This document shows positions 16,214-23,710 of a stretch of 40,455 bases of DNA, piece by piece. The first letter of the stretch is position 1. The number at the start of each line of letters is the position of its first letter. The stretch is from CANGYM01 sp044235825 (GTDB taxonomy: Bacteria > Pseudomonadota > Alphaproteobacteria > JAJTHO01 > CANGYM01), in contig JBIIHL010000011.1 of assembly GCA_044235825.1 (NCBI GenBank), positions 1 to 40,455 of the forward strand, read 5' to 3'. The notes under the pieces are model-generated. The model saw nothing but the letters and a program-made list of their open reading frames with translations. It made no database searches and was not told the origin of the DNA. A program made the position numbers and the translations under genes.

Positions 16214-17902
16214 TTAGATCTTCTTCGTCGCCTTGGCTGTTTTTTTGATATACAGCTGCTGCAGGATGGACAGCAGGTTGCTCCATGTCCAGTAAATCGA
16301 CAATCCCGCCGGCAGGGGCGCCGCGATAAAGACCATCATGATGGGCATGGTGTTCATCAAAATCACCTGTGTTTTGTCGGTGGGTTGGGGGTTAAACAGT
16401 TGGCTGATATACATACTGATGCCCATCAACAGCGGCCAGACACCGATATGCAAGAAAGACGGTAAATCCAGAGGGATATGGCCAAAGGCATTCAGGACAT
16501 AGGCCGTATCCGGCGCTGAAAGGTCCGGAATCCAGCCCCAAAACGGGGCGTGACGCATATCGAGCGAAATCACCAGAATTTTATACATGGCCAAAAATAC
16601 AGGCAGCTGCAACAACATGGGCAAGCAGCCTGAGGCTGGGTTGACCTTGTTTTCCTTATACAGTTTCATGACCTCTTGACTCAGCTGCAGGCGTTCCTCG
16701 GTGGCGGTGCCGCTATAGCGGGCCTTGAGCTCGTCAACGCGGGGCTGGAGGTCCTTCATTTTGTTCATGGATTGATAGGATTTGTTGGCCAGCGGGAACA
16801 TCAGCAACCGCACAATCACCGTCAGCAGCAAAATCGCCGCCCCCATGGTGCCCGTTTGCTGGTACAGCCAGTGCAACAGTTGAAACAATGGCTTTGTGAT
16901 AAAATAAAAGGTGCCGTAATCAATAACGCGATCAAACAGCGGGATGTTTAGTTTTTTTTGGGTTTCCGCCAAAACCGCCGCATCCTTGGGCCCCACAAAA
17001 ATGTGGGTGGTAAAGCTTTGGGTGCGTCCCGACAGCAAGGGGGGCATTTTGGCCACATAATCAATCTGGTGACGCAGGCCCGTGGCCTCGGTCTGGCGGC
17101 GTAGGCGGAACTGCGCCTGTCCCTCGGGGATTAATCCGGTAAACCAGTAATGCTGGGCTAGGCCCAACCATCCTGTGCTGTCGGGATTAGAGAAAAACCC
17201 TTCGGTCATGTCTTCCAGATCGGAATCGTCTTTTGTCACCAAGGTCCCATCAAAAACCCCCACAGCCCCTGTCGTGACCAGATGGCCGGTATGATCGGAC
17301 AAGGGCCCCTGACGCGATAACAGGCCAAAGGGGGCAATGGTGAGGGTTTTGGGGGAAATGTTATGCACCGACTGGCGCACGGTCAGCAGGTGATCCTGAA
17401 GCGTCAGGGTCGCCATAAACACCAAACCATCCGGGCTGGTCCATGTAAACTGCCCTGGTTTTTTGGCATCCGCGGTCCACAGGGCATCGCGGGGGGGGGC
17501 GCCCTCCCCCAGCCAGCCCAAACGTAAAAAGGTATCCGGTTTGCCTGTATGGGGGGGGGTTAGCAGGCGAACAGGCTCTTTCCCATCCAGCGTTTCCACA
17601 TATCCCTTTAACATCATATCATCCAACAACAGGCCAGATAGGGACAAAGAGCCCTTTAATCCGTTGGTTTCTATGGGAAAACGGGGGCTTTCGGATAAAA
17701 CCTCTGCCAAGGGACGAACAGCGGCCGCATCATGGGCCAGAGGGTCCAGCCCCACGCTCTGGACGGGGGTGACGGCCACAGACTGCGCGGCCAGTTCATC
17801 CTTGGTCGGTGCCAACATGGGGGCCACATACCCATAATAGATCAGCAGAAACACCATGGACAGAATCACCGCCGTGGTGATGTTGCGTGTATCGTCGTGC
17901 AT
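16214..17902 (-). CDS. yidC: YidC, membrane protein insertase
   Basis: 562 residues. An N-terminal membrane anchor (VILSMVFLLIYYGYVAPML), the large periplasmic domain of Gram-negative YidC, then the conserved insertase core with GTFYFITKPLFQLLHWLYQQTG, LFPLANKSYQSMNKMKDLQPR, GCLPMLLQLPVFLAMYKILV and FIAAPLPAGLSIYWTWSNLLSI. It inserts and folds inner-membrane proteins alone or with Sec. ATG17902 gives the family start MHDDTRN; the frame extends upstream to 18052, past the divergent nuoA start. Two runs of nine C in coding sense (plus-strand G at 17491-17499 and 17551-17559) encode Pro and are potential slippage sites in an essential gene. Confidence 0.95.
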   Translation of the reverse strand: MHDDTRNITTAVILSMVFLLIYYGYVAPMLAPTKDELAAQSVAVTPVQSVGLDPLAHDAAAVRPLAEVLSESPRFPIETNGLKGSLSLSGLLLDDMMLKGYVETLDGKEPVRLLTPPHTGKPDTFLRLGWLGEGAPPRDALWTADAKKPGQFTWTSPDGLVFMATLTLQDHLLTVRQSVHNISPKTLTIAPFGLLSRQGPLSDHTGHLVTTGAVGVFDGTLVTKDDSDLEDMTEGFFSNPDSTGWLGLAQHYWFTGLIPEGQAQFRLRRQTEATGLRHQIDYVAKMPPLLSGRTQSFTTHIFVGPKDAAVLAETQKKLNIPLFDRVIDYGTFYFITKPLFQLLHWLYQQTGTMGAAILLLTVIVRLLMFPLANKSYQSMNKMKDLQPRVDELKARYSGTATEERLQLSQEVMKLYKENKVNPASGCLPMLLQLPVFLAMYKILVISLDMRHAPFWGWIPDLSAPDTAYVLNAFGHIPLDLPSFLHIGVWPLLMGISMYISQLFNPQPTDKTQVILMNTMPIMMVFIAAPLPAGLSIYWTWSNLLSILQQLYIKKTAKATKKI

Positions 17903-18011
17903 AATGGCAAAGCCCCTGTGGATCGGTATAACCAGAACGTCATACCACGGTGGATTCGTTTTTAGCAACATCCGACTTGCCTGATCCCAAAGGCGTGGTA
18001 TAGTGCCCACT

Positions 18012-18368
18012 ATGATTTCAGAATACGTGCCCATTTTGCTGTTTTTGGCCATTGCCGTGGGGTTGGCGGCGGTGATGGTTGTGGCGTCGTGGATTGTGGG
18101 CCGTCACCGGCCGGACAATGAAAAGGTATCCCAATATGAATGTGGGTTTGAGCCGTTTGAGAGCGCCCGCGTGACCTTTGATGTGCGGTTTTATCTGGTG
18201 GCGATTTTGTTTATTATTTTTGATCTAGAGGTCGCCTTTTTGTTCCCGTGGTCCATTGTCCTCACGGATTTGGGCTGGCCTGGCTTTGTGTCCATGATGG
18301 TGTTTCTAGGCATTTTGACGGTCGGTTTTCTGTATGAATGGAAAAAAGGAGCGTTGGAATGGGAATAA
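18012..18368 (+). CDS. nuoA: NADH-quinone oxidoreductase subunit A
   Basis: 118 residues with three membrane segments, the family motif YECGFEPFESARVTFDVRFYLVAILFIIFDLEVAFLFPW in the middle, and a C-terminal YEWKKGALEWE. It is a membrane-arm subunit of respiratory complex I. ATG18012 is chosen over the in-frame GTG18003. The last codons overlap the nuoB start by 10 bases, the usual coupling. Confidence 0.95.
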   Translation: MISEYVPILLFLAIAVGLAAVMVVASWIVGRHRPDNEKVSQYECGFEPFESARVTFDVRFYLVAILFIIFDLEVAFLFPWSIVLTDLGWPGFVSMMVFLGILTVGFLYEWKKGALEWE

Positions 18369-18895
18369 CCCCCCTGCAGGACGGCACCCCCCAATATGAT
18401 TATGACACCCTGATTCGTCAGGCGGCGGACGAGTTCAACACCCACGGTTATGTTCTAACCTCTGTGGATAAACTGGTGCGGTGGGCGCGGTCGGGGTCTT
18501 TGTGGCCCATGACGTTTGGTTTGGCCTGCTGCGCGGTGGAGATGATGCACACAGCCGCATCCCGTTATGATTTGGACCGTTTTGGCACCGTATTTCGCCC
18601 ATCCCCCCGCCAGTCGGATGTGATGATTGTGGCGGGAACCCTAACCAACAAAATGGCCCCAGCCCTGCGCAAGGTTTACGATCAAATGCCAGAGCCCCGC
18701 TGGGTCATTTCCATGGGATCCTGCGCCAATGGCGGCGGGTATTACCATTATTCCTATTCCGTGGTGCGCGGATGCGACCGCATCGTGCCCGTAGACATTT
18801 ACGTCCCCGGATGCCCCCCCACGGCGGAGGCCCTGCTGTACGGCATCCTGCAACTGCAGAAAAAAATCCAAAGGACGTCGGTGTTTGTGAGGTAG
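18359..18895 (+). CDS. nuoB: NADH-quinone oxidoreductase subunit B
   Basis: 178 residues, the complex I subunit carrying iron-sulfur cluster N2. Ligand motifs: GLACCAVEMMH (two adjacent Cys), GSCANGGGYYHYSYS and VPGCPPTAEALLYG. GGAG lies 7 bases before ATG18359. The last 16 codons are duplicated, with 44 of 51 bases identical, at 19902-19952 beyond an inserted gene. This copy ends QRTSVFVR, the downstream one QRTSVFDR. Normally nuoC follows; here it does not, so the operon stops after nuoB. Confidence 0.96.
   Translation: MGITPLQDGTPQYDYDTLIRQAADEFNTHGYVLTSVDKLVRWARSGSLWPMTFGLACCAVEMMHTAASRYDLDRFGTVFRPSPRQSDVMIVAGTLTNKMAPALRKVYDQMPEPRWVISMGSCANGGGYYHYSYSVVRGCDRIVPVDIYVPGCPPTAEALLYGILQLQKKIQRTSVFVR
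18845..18895 (+). repeat. Left copy of the duplicated nuoB 3' end
   Basis: 51 bases ending in the nuoB TAG, matching 19902-19952 at 44 of 51 positions. Most differences keep the encoded residues the same (CAAAGG versus CAGCGC for Gln-Arg). Confidence 0.85.
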
Positions 18896-18964
18896 GGGGG
18901 CTGCCTTTATTTTTAGGTTGCTTTTTTGGAAAAAGTGGGCCATATTTTTTTATTTGAACGAGTT

Positions 18965-19858
18965 ATGTCGGATGAATCATCTCTATTCCGTGTACTAGAT
19001 AACATAGTACATCTCTTTCTTTACACGGAAAGACTTAGAGACAGTGCAGCGTATCCATCAGAATACATAGAACTCGTTGATTGTTTTCGTAACAAATTTC
19101 GATTCCGTTTTGAAAAGCCAAGTTTTTTTAAAAAAGGTGTTGGCGGATACTTTGATACCACAACGAGGGAAATAGTGTTGCTTCGAATAAATAACGATAC
19201 AGGCATTGTAAAACCCTCAATCTTGCTGCATGAGTTAACGCATGCCCTTAGACGCGAACCGTTTCCAGGCCCAAAACAATGCGATTATTCTTCTTATATG
19301 AAGAGCATGTTACAGGAAGAGTGTGTCGCTGTATCTTCAGAAAATTATGGCTGCACGGAATTTCTAGACAATGGAAAATTTCCAAAAATTTTTATGCTTG
19401 ACCAAAAACAACAAAAAAATCTCAATTCCTTTTCAAGAGACATTAGGGATTTGGGGAATCCATTTTCACGCTTTCTCTATGAAGATAAAAAGATTTTAAT
19501 AGCGGCCATCATCCATAGTATGGTTGCTCAATCCGTTTATCAAACATCCAACGGCTGGTGGACTCGTTATACAAAATATTACAATGACGCCAATAATACA
19601 AACCACGCCCCACCAAGGGATGGATTCGAGGTCCCTCTTTTGCCCCCAACATTGGCGCGGCAGGTTTCAGGTGTTTTTGACAGAATCTTTGAAAGAATAC
19701 CAGAAGATCAACACCATGCTCATCCAGTTTGGCAACACTGGATGAGGATGACAGGTATAGACTTAGACACCTTACAACTAGCCGCCGCCCAAAAAAAATG
19801 GCCAACGTATCCGTCCGAAGTATTCACTGAGATGAGCCATGTCTCTAACGGCAGATAG
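18965..19858 (+). CDS. Putative zincin metallopeptidase, accessory
   Basis: 297 residues with no known name. A zinc-protease signature HELTH (about residues 89-93) follows a typical zincin lead-in: GGYFDTTTREIVL, then PSILLHELTHALRRE. Glu118 or Glu119 (MLQEECVAVSSE) could be the third ligand. There is no signal peptide or membrane segment. ATG18965 is chosen after GAACGAG; an earlier ATG18926 overlaps the nuoB trailer. Base composition is low in GC compared with nuoB and ftsA, suggesting foreign origin. The ending SNGR and stop TAG lie in the 36-base block shared with the gene at 29729. Peptidase activity is inferred only from the motif. Confidence 0.65.
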   Translation: MSDESSLFRVLDNIVHLFLYTERLRDSAAYPSEYIELVDCFRNKFRFRFEKPSFFKKGVGGYFDTTTREIVLLRINNDTGIVKPSILLHELTHALRREPFPGPKQCDYSSYMKSMLQEECVAVSSENYGCTEFLDNGKFPKIFMLDQKQQKNLNSFSRDIRDLGNPFSRFLYEDKKILIAAIIHSMVAQSVYQTSNGWWTRYTKYYNDANNTNHAPPRDGFEVPLLPPTLARQVSGVFDRIFERIPEDQHHAHPVWQHWMRMTGIDLDTLQLAAAQKKWPTYPSEVFTEMSHVSNGR

Positions 19859-19885
19859 GGATACCCGCGCAAAAGGTTTCATGGC
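19850..19885 (+). repeat. Copy A of the accessory-gene 3' block
   Basis: Includes the TAG stop of the zincin gene and the core CCCGCGCAAAAGGTTTCATG. It matches the reverse complement of 29748-29784 with four mismatches and one single-base gap. Confidence 0.75.
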
Positions 19886-19901
19886 AGGACGATGTAGCAG
19901 T

Positions 19902-19952
19902 ATCCTACAACTGCAGAAAAAAATCCAGCGCACGTCGGTGTTTGACAGGTAA
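19902..19952 (+). repeat. Right copy of the duplicated nuoB 3' end
   Basis: 51 bases that, in frame, read ILQLQKKIQRTSVFDR and TAA. Like the left copy it preserves the nuoB reading frame, with mainly synonymous differences. One of the two copies is the ancestral end of nuoB. Confidence 0.85.
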
Positions 19953-20063
19953 CAACGGGCGAGGGATTGAAAAAAATCCTTGGGTGTTGCGCACGGAAAC
20001 CTTGCCAAATGGGGGGAATTGTATTAGTGTTGTGGGAGTTTTTAGGGATGTTTGGCGGGGGTT

Positions 20064-20762
20064 ATGTCTGGTAAAGAAAGGAAAAGAGGTAGGGTAAAAG
20101 AAGAGATAAAAAAACTAAATAAAAGATTAAAAAGCTTTGTAAAAAAGCCTGCCGATCTTCCAAAAGAGGCGATGTTAGGATTACAAACAGCTTTACAAGA
20201 CGTTTCAGGACAATCTCTTTGTATAGGGAGCGGACTCCCACATACAAAACCGAATCGCGAAAATATCGTTTTTCAAAGAATAACCGCTATTGTTGTGGAG
20301 GTAGGCGATCAAAATCCTTCTTTTCAAGGATTCTCTGCCCATCCATGGGACCCTAAAAAACCAAAGAAAGGGACCCTAGCAGATCAAATCAGGCAGCTTG
20401 ATTTTCCTGAAGTATATAATTTAATCCGCAGAATTCACAGAGAATTAAATCACCAAAAAAGTTTTGACGAGGAGCCAAACCCTGAGGCTATTCAGGCAAT
20501 TAAAGAATTAATGCAAAGTCTGACAAAAATAGAAGATGACAAAATTATTGGGATATCAACTGAGGATGAAGTCAATCGCTTTATTCATTCTTGTTTTGAA
20601 GAACCAAAAAACATTCGTAATGGCGAACAGGGTACGATTGAATATAAATCTTTAGAACATCAACATTATGTTTTTGTTGTTGCAAATGTACAAAGAACAT
20701 GGGGTGAATTACATGTATCTTCGTGGAGTAGTGGCCACAGTTCCACTCAGGTTAATGGATAA
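20064..20762 (+). CDS. Hypothetical accessory protein, 232 residues
   Basis: Not recognised. A very basic N-terminal 35 residues (KERKRGRVKEEIKKLNKRLKS), then a mixed alpha/beta region (ITAIVVEVGDQNP, EVYNLIRRIHRELNHQ, IQAIKELMQSLTKIEDDK) and a strand-rich C-terminus (HQHYVFVVANVQRTWGELHVSS). No signal peptide or membrane segment. AT-rich relative to core genes. The start is uncertain: ATG20064 and an in-frame TTG20052 are both possible, and neither has an ideal Shine-Dalgarno sequence. It occupies the place where nuoC would be expected and converges on ftsA with a 16-base gap. Confidence 0.65.
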   Translation: MSGKERKRGRVKEEIKKLNKRLKSFVKKPADLPKEAMLGLQTALQDVSGQSLCIGSGLPHTKPNRENIVFQRITAIVVEVGDQNPSFQGFSAHPWDPKKPKKGTLADQIRQLDFPEVYNLIRRIHRELNHQKSFDEEPNPEAIQAIKELMQSLTKIEDDKIIGISTEDEVNRFIHSCFEEPKNIRNGEQGTIEYKSLEHQHYVFVVANVQRTWGELHVSSWSSGHSSTQVNG

Positions 20763-20778
20763 CCCCCCTGCTTACCCC

Positions 20779-22011
20779 CTAAAAATAATCCCGAAACCAC
20801 GCCATGGTGCGGCGGCGCCAAGTGGGGAGGCCGTGATACAGATGCCATGCGGGGGCCAGATCGCCTGCGCCCATGGTTTGGGAAAACGACAACAGCCCCA
20901 AAACACTGGCAAAGGAGGGGGCGTGAAAGCTGGACGGCAGCTGGGGCAGTTTTCGCGGCACGCACAGGCGGATTTTGTGTTTTTTCAGCATGTCAGCCCC
21001 CAGCTCGGCCACCCCGGGCAGCTCGCTGCTGCCACCGGCTAGGGCCATGTATTGGACCTTGGCCAGACTGGGGCTGTGCAGGTTGACGCGTTCAAAAATT
21101 TCCTCAACACGGGCCTGAATCATGTGGGTCAAATCGGGTTTGGGCACGCGCATTTTGCTCAGGGTGTTGTATTGGGGCAAGGGGGTAATGTCGATATATT
21201 CCCGCCGGTCAATGGCATGTTGAAAACCCCGACCGTATAGGGTTTTGATGCGTTCGGCTTCATTGCGGGAGACCCCCAAACCCACGGCGATGTCGCGGGT
21301 GATGTGCTCTCCGCCCAGCGGCAGAACGCCGGCATCCACAATCTGACCTTCGCGGAAACAGATGTAACCGCTGCTTTCGCTGCCCATGTCTAAAAAGAAT
21401 GTGCCGGCGTCCTTTTCCTCTTCTGACAGGCAACTCAGGGCTGCCGCTAAGGGGCTGAACACAAAGGTATAATGATGCAAATGGCATTTTTTCAGCATGA
21501 TCTGAACGTTATCAATCACAGCCTTTCGCATATCCACACACAGGGAGGTCATGGCCAAATCCTCGGCCATCATGCCCTCAACCGATCCCTGATGGGGTTT
21601 GCCGTCCAGCAGATAGCTGGTTTTCAAACAATGCATCCGGTAATCATTGGCCTGTAATCCGGCGGTAAAGGTCGCCTGATCCAGATGCTGCAAATGATGG
21701 TCCGACAGGGGTTTTTTCCCCGTGGGCAAACGGCCCTGATTCCACGAAACGCGGGTTTGTACGGGGCACAGGCCCACGGTGGCGTGTTTGATGCGCACGC
21801 CGGCTTCTTTTTCGGCCTTGCTCAGGACCTGTGTCACCACCGAGGCGCAGGCATCCAAATGGGTGATCATGCCGTATTTCATGCCCTGCGATTCCATGGT
21901 CGCGCTGCCAATAATCACAGGATCGGCGTTCGGACTGGCCACAGCAATCAAACAGCAGGTGCGGCTGTTGCCCAGATCAATGGCGGCCAAGAGGGTCTCT
22001 TTTCCTGTCAT
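20779..22011 (-). CDS. ftsA: FtsA, divisome actin-like protein
   Basis: 410 residues, an actin-fold ATPase that ties FtsZ to the membrane. Phosphate-1 motif AAIDLGNSRTCCLIA at residue 10, the 1C-domain region, phosphate-2 region FFLDMGSESSGYICF, adenosine motif ALAGGSSELPGV. It ends in the amphipathic membrane-targeting helix WRRRTMAWFRDYF. It follows ftsQ by 24 bases on the minus strand. ftsZ is not downstream, where the convergent accessory gene lies, so the usual ftsQ-ftsA-ftsZ order is interrupted. Confidence 0.93.
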   Translation of the reverse strand: MTGKETLLAAIDLGNSRTCCLIAVASPNADPVIIGSATMESQGMKYGMITHLDACASVVTQVLSKAEKEAGVRIKHATVGLCPVQTRVSWNQGRLPTGKKPLSDHHLQHLDQATFTAGLQANDYRMHCLKTSYLLDGKPHQGSVEGMMAEDLAMTSLCVDMRKAVIDNVQIMLKKCHLHHYTFVFSPLAAALSCLSEEEKDAGTFFLDMGSESSGYICFREGQIVDAGVLPLGGEHITRDIAVGLGVSRNEAERIKTLYGRGFQHAIDRREYIDITPLPQYNTLSKMRVPKPDLTHMIQARVEEIFERVNLHSPSLAKVQYMALAGGSSELPGVAELGADMLKKHKIRLCVPRKLPQLPSSFHAPSFASVLGLLSFSQTMGAGDLAPAWHLYHGLPTWRRRTMAWFRDYF

Positions 22012-22035
22012 ATCATCCCATAATGTCTTTTTGAT

Positions 22036-22821
22036 CTACGGATCCACAACAATTTGACTAGGCAGGCGCAAATCAATTTTTTTCACGCCCCGCTCGATCA
22101 AATTATCATTTTGCAAATACGTGTCCAGCTGATTCAGGGCCGCATCCCAGTTTTTTTCCGGCAATAGAATGTGGGTTTGATTGCGCAGCAGCAGATCCCA
22201 GCGCCGCCCCCCCACAAAATCCGCCACACTGACGTTTTGTTTTAAATAGTGCCGCTGGCCCAGCAAAGACAGCAAATCCTTCAGATGATCTTCGGCCCCT
22301 GATCCCCGAATGCGCAGCAGATAATTATGGCTGGCGGGGTCTTTGGGGGCGATGGTTTTTCCCTGATTGTCAATCAAGTTGGCCGTTCCCTGCGGCGTGA
22401 TCCATACCGCGGCGGGTTTTTTTTCCCGCACAAACACATACAAACGATCGGGAAAAATTCTGTAAATTTCAACACCCTCGATCCAGGGCAGGGCCATCAT
22501 GCGCATCATGGCGCTTTGGGGGCTAAAGGAAAAAAGGGAGTCCCCCTCTTTAACATCCAGCTGATCCCGCAAGTCTTTTTCCTTTGTATAATAAGCCCCA
22601 TAAAGATTCAGATGGTTTAAAGCCAGCCCGCTGCGTTGTCCCCATGCCGTGACCGCATCAAAGGCATAAACGGACAGAGGGGCGGTTAACAGCCAATTCA
22701 CAGCCAAAACCACAAAAAGCAAAGTCACAATCCAAAAAGAACGATACAGCCGTTTGGACCAAATCCAAAAGCCCCCCCGTCGTTTTCCATGCCGGCTTTT
22801 TTTTCGGGCGAGGGAAGACAT
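22036..22821 (-). CDS. ftsQ: FtsQ, divisome bitopic protein
   Basis: About 261 residues: a short basic cytoplasmic tail, one membrane helix (FWIVTLLFVVLAVNWLL), a POTRA domain (LNHLNLYGAYYTKEKDLRDQL) and the FtsQ/DivIB domain with LPWIEGVEIYRIFPDRLYVFVREKKPAAVW. It links early and late divisome proteins. An in-frame TTG22833 immediately after the previous stop is an alternative start. Confidence 0.9.
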   Translation of the reverse strand: MSSLARKKSRHGKRRGGFWIWSKRLYRSFWIVTLLFVVLAVNWLLTAPLSVYAFDAVTAWGQRSGLALNHLNLYGAYYTKEKDLRDQLDVKEGDSLFSFSPQSAMMRMMALPWIEGVEIYRIFPDRLYVFVREKKPAAVWITPQGTANLIDNQGKTIAPKDPASHNYLLRIRGSGAEDHLKDLLSLLGQRHYLKQNVSVADFVGGRRWDLLLRNQTHILLPEKNWDAALNQLDTYLQNDNLIERGVKKIDLRLPSQIVVDP

Positions 22822-22833
22822 ATCCAAAAACAA

Positions 22834-23184
22834 TTACGGCAATGTCACAACATCAATCACTTGATCCTCTGCCGGCGGGGCAGGAGGCTGGTCTTTGTGC
22901 TTTGATTTTGATGATAAAAAACGATCCTCTAGCACAGCCACCACCATCAGGCCACACCCAATCACCAAAACCGCCACCACCAAAAACAACACAACAGACG
23001 CAAAAAGGTTCAGCAGGCTAAACAACAGCATCCCCAAAACGATTAAAACCGGCGATAACACCGCAAGCAGGCCCACACGAAACAGCAAAGCCCTATGATC
23101 AGAAACCCAAACAGAAAAACGTTGAAAGAGGGGAGAGGAAGACACAGGCGACATTTTTGGTTTTTTGTAATGTGTCCCCACCAT
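22834..23184 (-). CDS. Small two-helix membrane protein of unknown function
   Basis: 116 residues with two hydrophobic segments (LLFRVGLLAVLSPVLIVLGM, then NLFASVVLFLVVAVLVIGCG) and a hydrophilic, Pro-rich, charged C-terminus. It resembles no family I can name. The stop is immediately followed by the first possible ftsQ start, so it is likely cotranslated with ftsQ. In most alphaproteobacteria murB or ddl would be here. ATG23154 is an alternative start. Confidence 0.6.
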   Translation of the reverse strand: MVGTHYKKPKMSPVSSSPLFQRFSVWVSDHRALLFRVGLLAVLSPVLIVLGMLLFSLLNLFASVVLFLVVAVLVIGCGLMVVAVLEDRFLSSKSKHKDQPPAPPAEDQVIDVVTLP

Positions 23185-23214
23185 GCACCATTCCCATGGG
23201 GGGTGTCAAGGGAT

Positions 23215-23246
23215 CAGGTGACAGGTGACAGGGGACAGGGGACAGG
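23215..23246 (+). repeat. Heptamer array, family 1, in the ftsQ-rho intergenic region
   Basis: Two CAGGTGA units, two CAGGGGA units and a partial CAGG, preceded by GGAT. It abuts the MITE-like element beginning at 23245. This is one of the arrays not overlapping a stop codon; it lies upstream of the small membrane protein gene. Confidence 0.9.
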
Positions 23247-23480
23247 CAGGGCTGTTCATGTCTATGCATCGTCATACCGGACAAGGGAGCGCAGCGACCG
23301 CTGATCCGGTATCCAGCGCCACTGTCAAAAGGCGCAGCCTTTTGCCGATATATTTTTTTAAACAAGGAACAAAACGCTTCGCGTTTTGGCATTTGCGCTG
23401 GATTTCGGCTCGGCGCTCGCTATCGCTCGCTGGGCCGGAATGACGCAGAATCGTTAGGTTCTGGCAGAAATGAACAGCCC
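23245..23480 (+). mobile_element. MITE-like element, copy 1
   Basis: A 236-base element whose ends GGGCTGTTCA and TGAACAGCCC form a perfect 10-bp terminal inverted repeat. Inside are two REP-like palindromes in opposite orientation (CATACCGG to CCGGTATCCAGCGC, and GCGCTGGAT to GGCCGGAATGACG) and a central AAAGGCGCAGCCTTTT hairpin plus AAAACGCTTCGCGTTTT. An inverted second copy is at 25150-25385 on the other side of rho. It encodes no transposase. Confidence 0.8.
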
Positions 23481-23502
23481 TGGGGTTACGGATGACAGGG
23501 GG

Positions 23503-23586
23503 TTACAAAGGGTTTATCGCCCCTGGGGCCTTAATGCCCTGAAGCAGGCCCTGAATACTCAGATCCTCATCCACATCGGGCCAGAG
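23503..23586 (-). pseudogene. 3' remnant of a DUF2442 gene
   Basis: 27 codons reading LWPDVDEDLSIQGLL to a TAA stop on the minus strand. The motif WPDxDEDLSxxGLL is the typical C-terminal end of DUF2442 proteins. The gene is cut exactly where the family-2 heptamer element begins (23584), and the 5' part is absent. DUF2442 genes often sit beside DUF4160 genes in toxin-antitoxin-like pairs; no partner remains. Confidence 0.6.
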
Positions 23587-23704
23587 TGGGGAGTGGTGAG
23601 TGGTGAGTGGTGAGTACGGAGTGCTGCCTCGAGAAAGCCTTAATTCCCTCTCCCGCTTGCGGAGAGAGAGATTTTTACTCCCTACTCCCTACTCACCACT
23701 CCCT
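23584..23704. repeat. Family-2 heptamer hairpin element next to rho
   Basis: The left arm has six units of GAGTGGT type (23584-23625) and the right arm units of ACTCCCT/ACTCACC type (23677-23704), so the two arms are roughly complementary around a middle containing CTCTCCCGCTTGCGGAGAG. The right arm runs almost into the rho stop TAG at 23713-23711. Confidence 0.8.
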
Positions 23705-23710
23705 ACCTTC

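Larger units (their letters stand above)
18896..19901 (+). mobile_element. Approximately 1 kb insert at the nuoB 3' end
   Basis: A stretch flanked by direct repeats of the nuoB 3' end (18845-18895 and 19902-19952). It contains one gene (18965-19858) and a 36-base block (19850-19885) that recurs at the end of another accessory gene at 29748-29784. It is AT-richer than its neighbours. The arrangement is that of an element inserted into a gene's 3' end while supplying a replacement end. No recombinase is encoded, so movement would need one acting in trans, or the structure arose by homologous exchange with a related strain. Confidence 0.55.

Noticed and set aside
18896..18964. Group I or II intron at the nuoB end
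   Set aside because: The insert is flanked by direct repeats and carries a protein gene with no maturase or homing-endonuclease motif, and nuoB is complete before it.
23099..23392. Open frame inside MITE copy 1, with a similar peptide in copy 2 (25238-25426)
   Set aside because: The peptide similarity only reflects the duplicated palindromic DNA; there is no start signal and the sequence is low in protein character.
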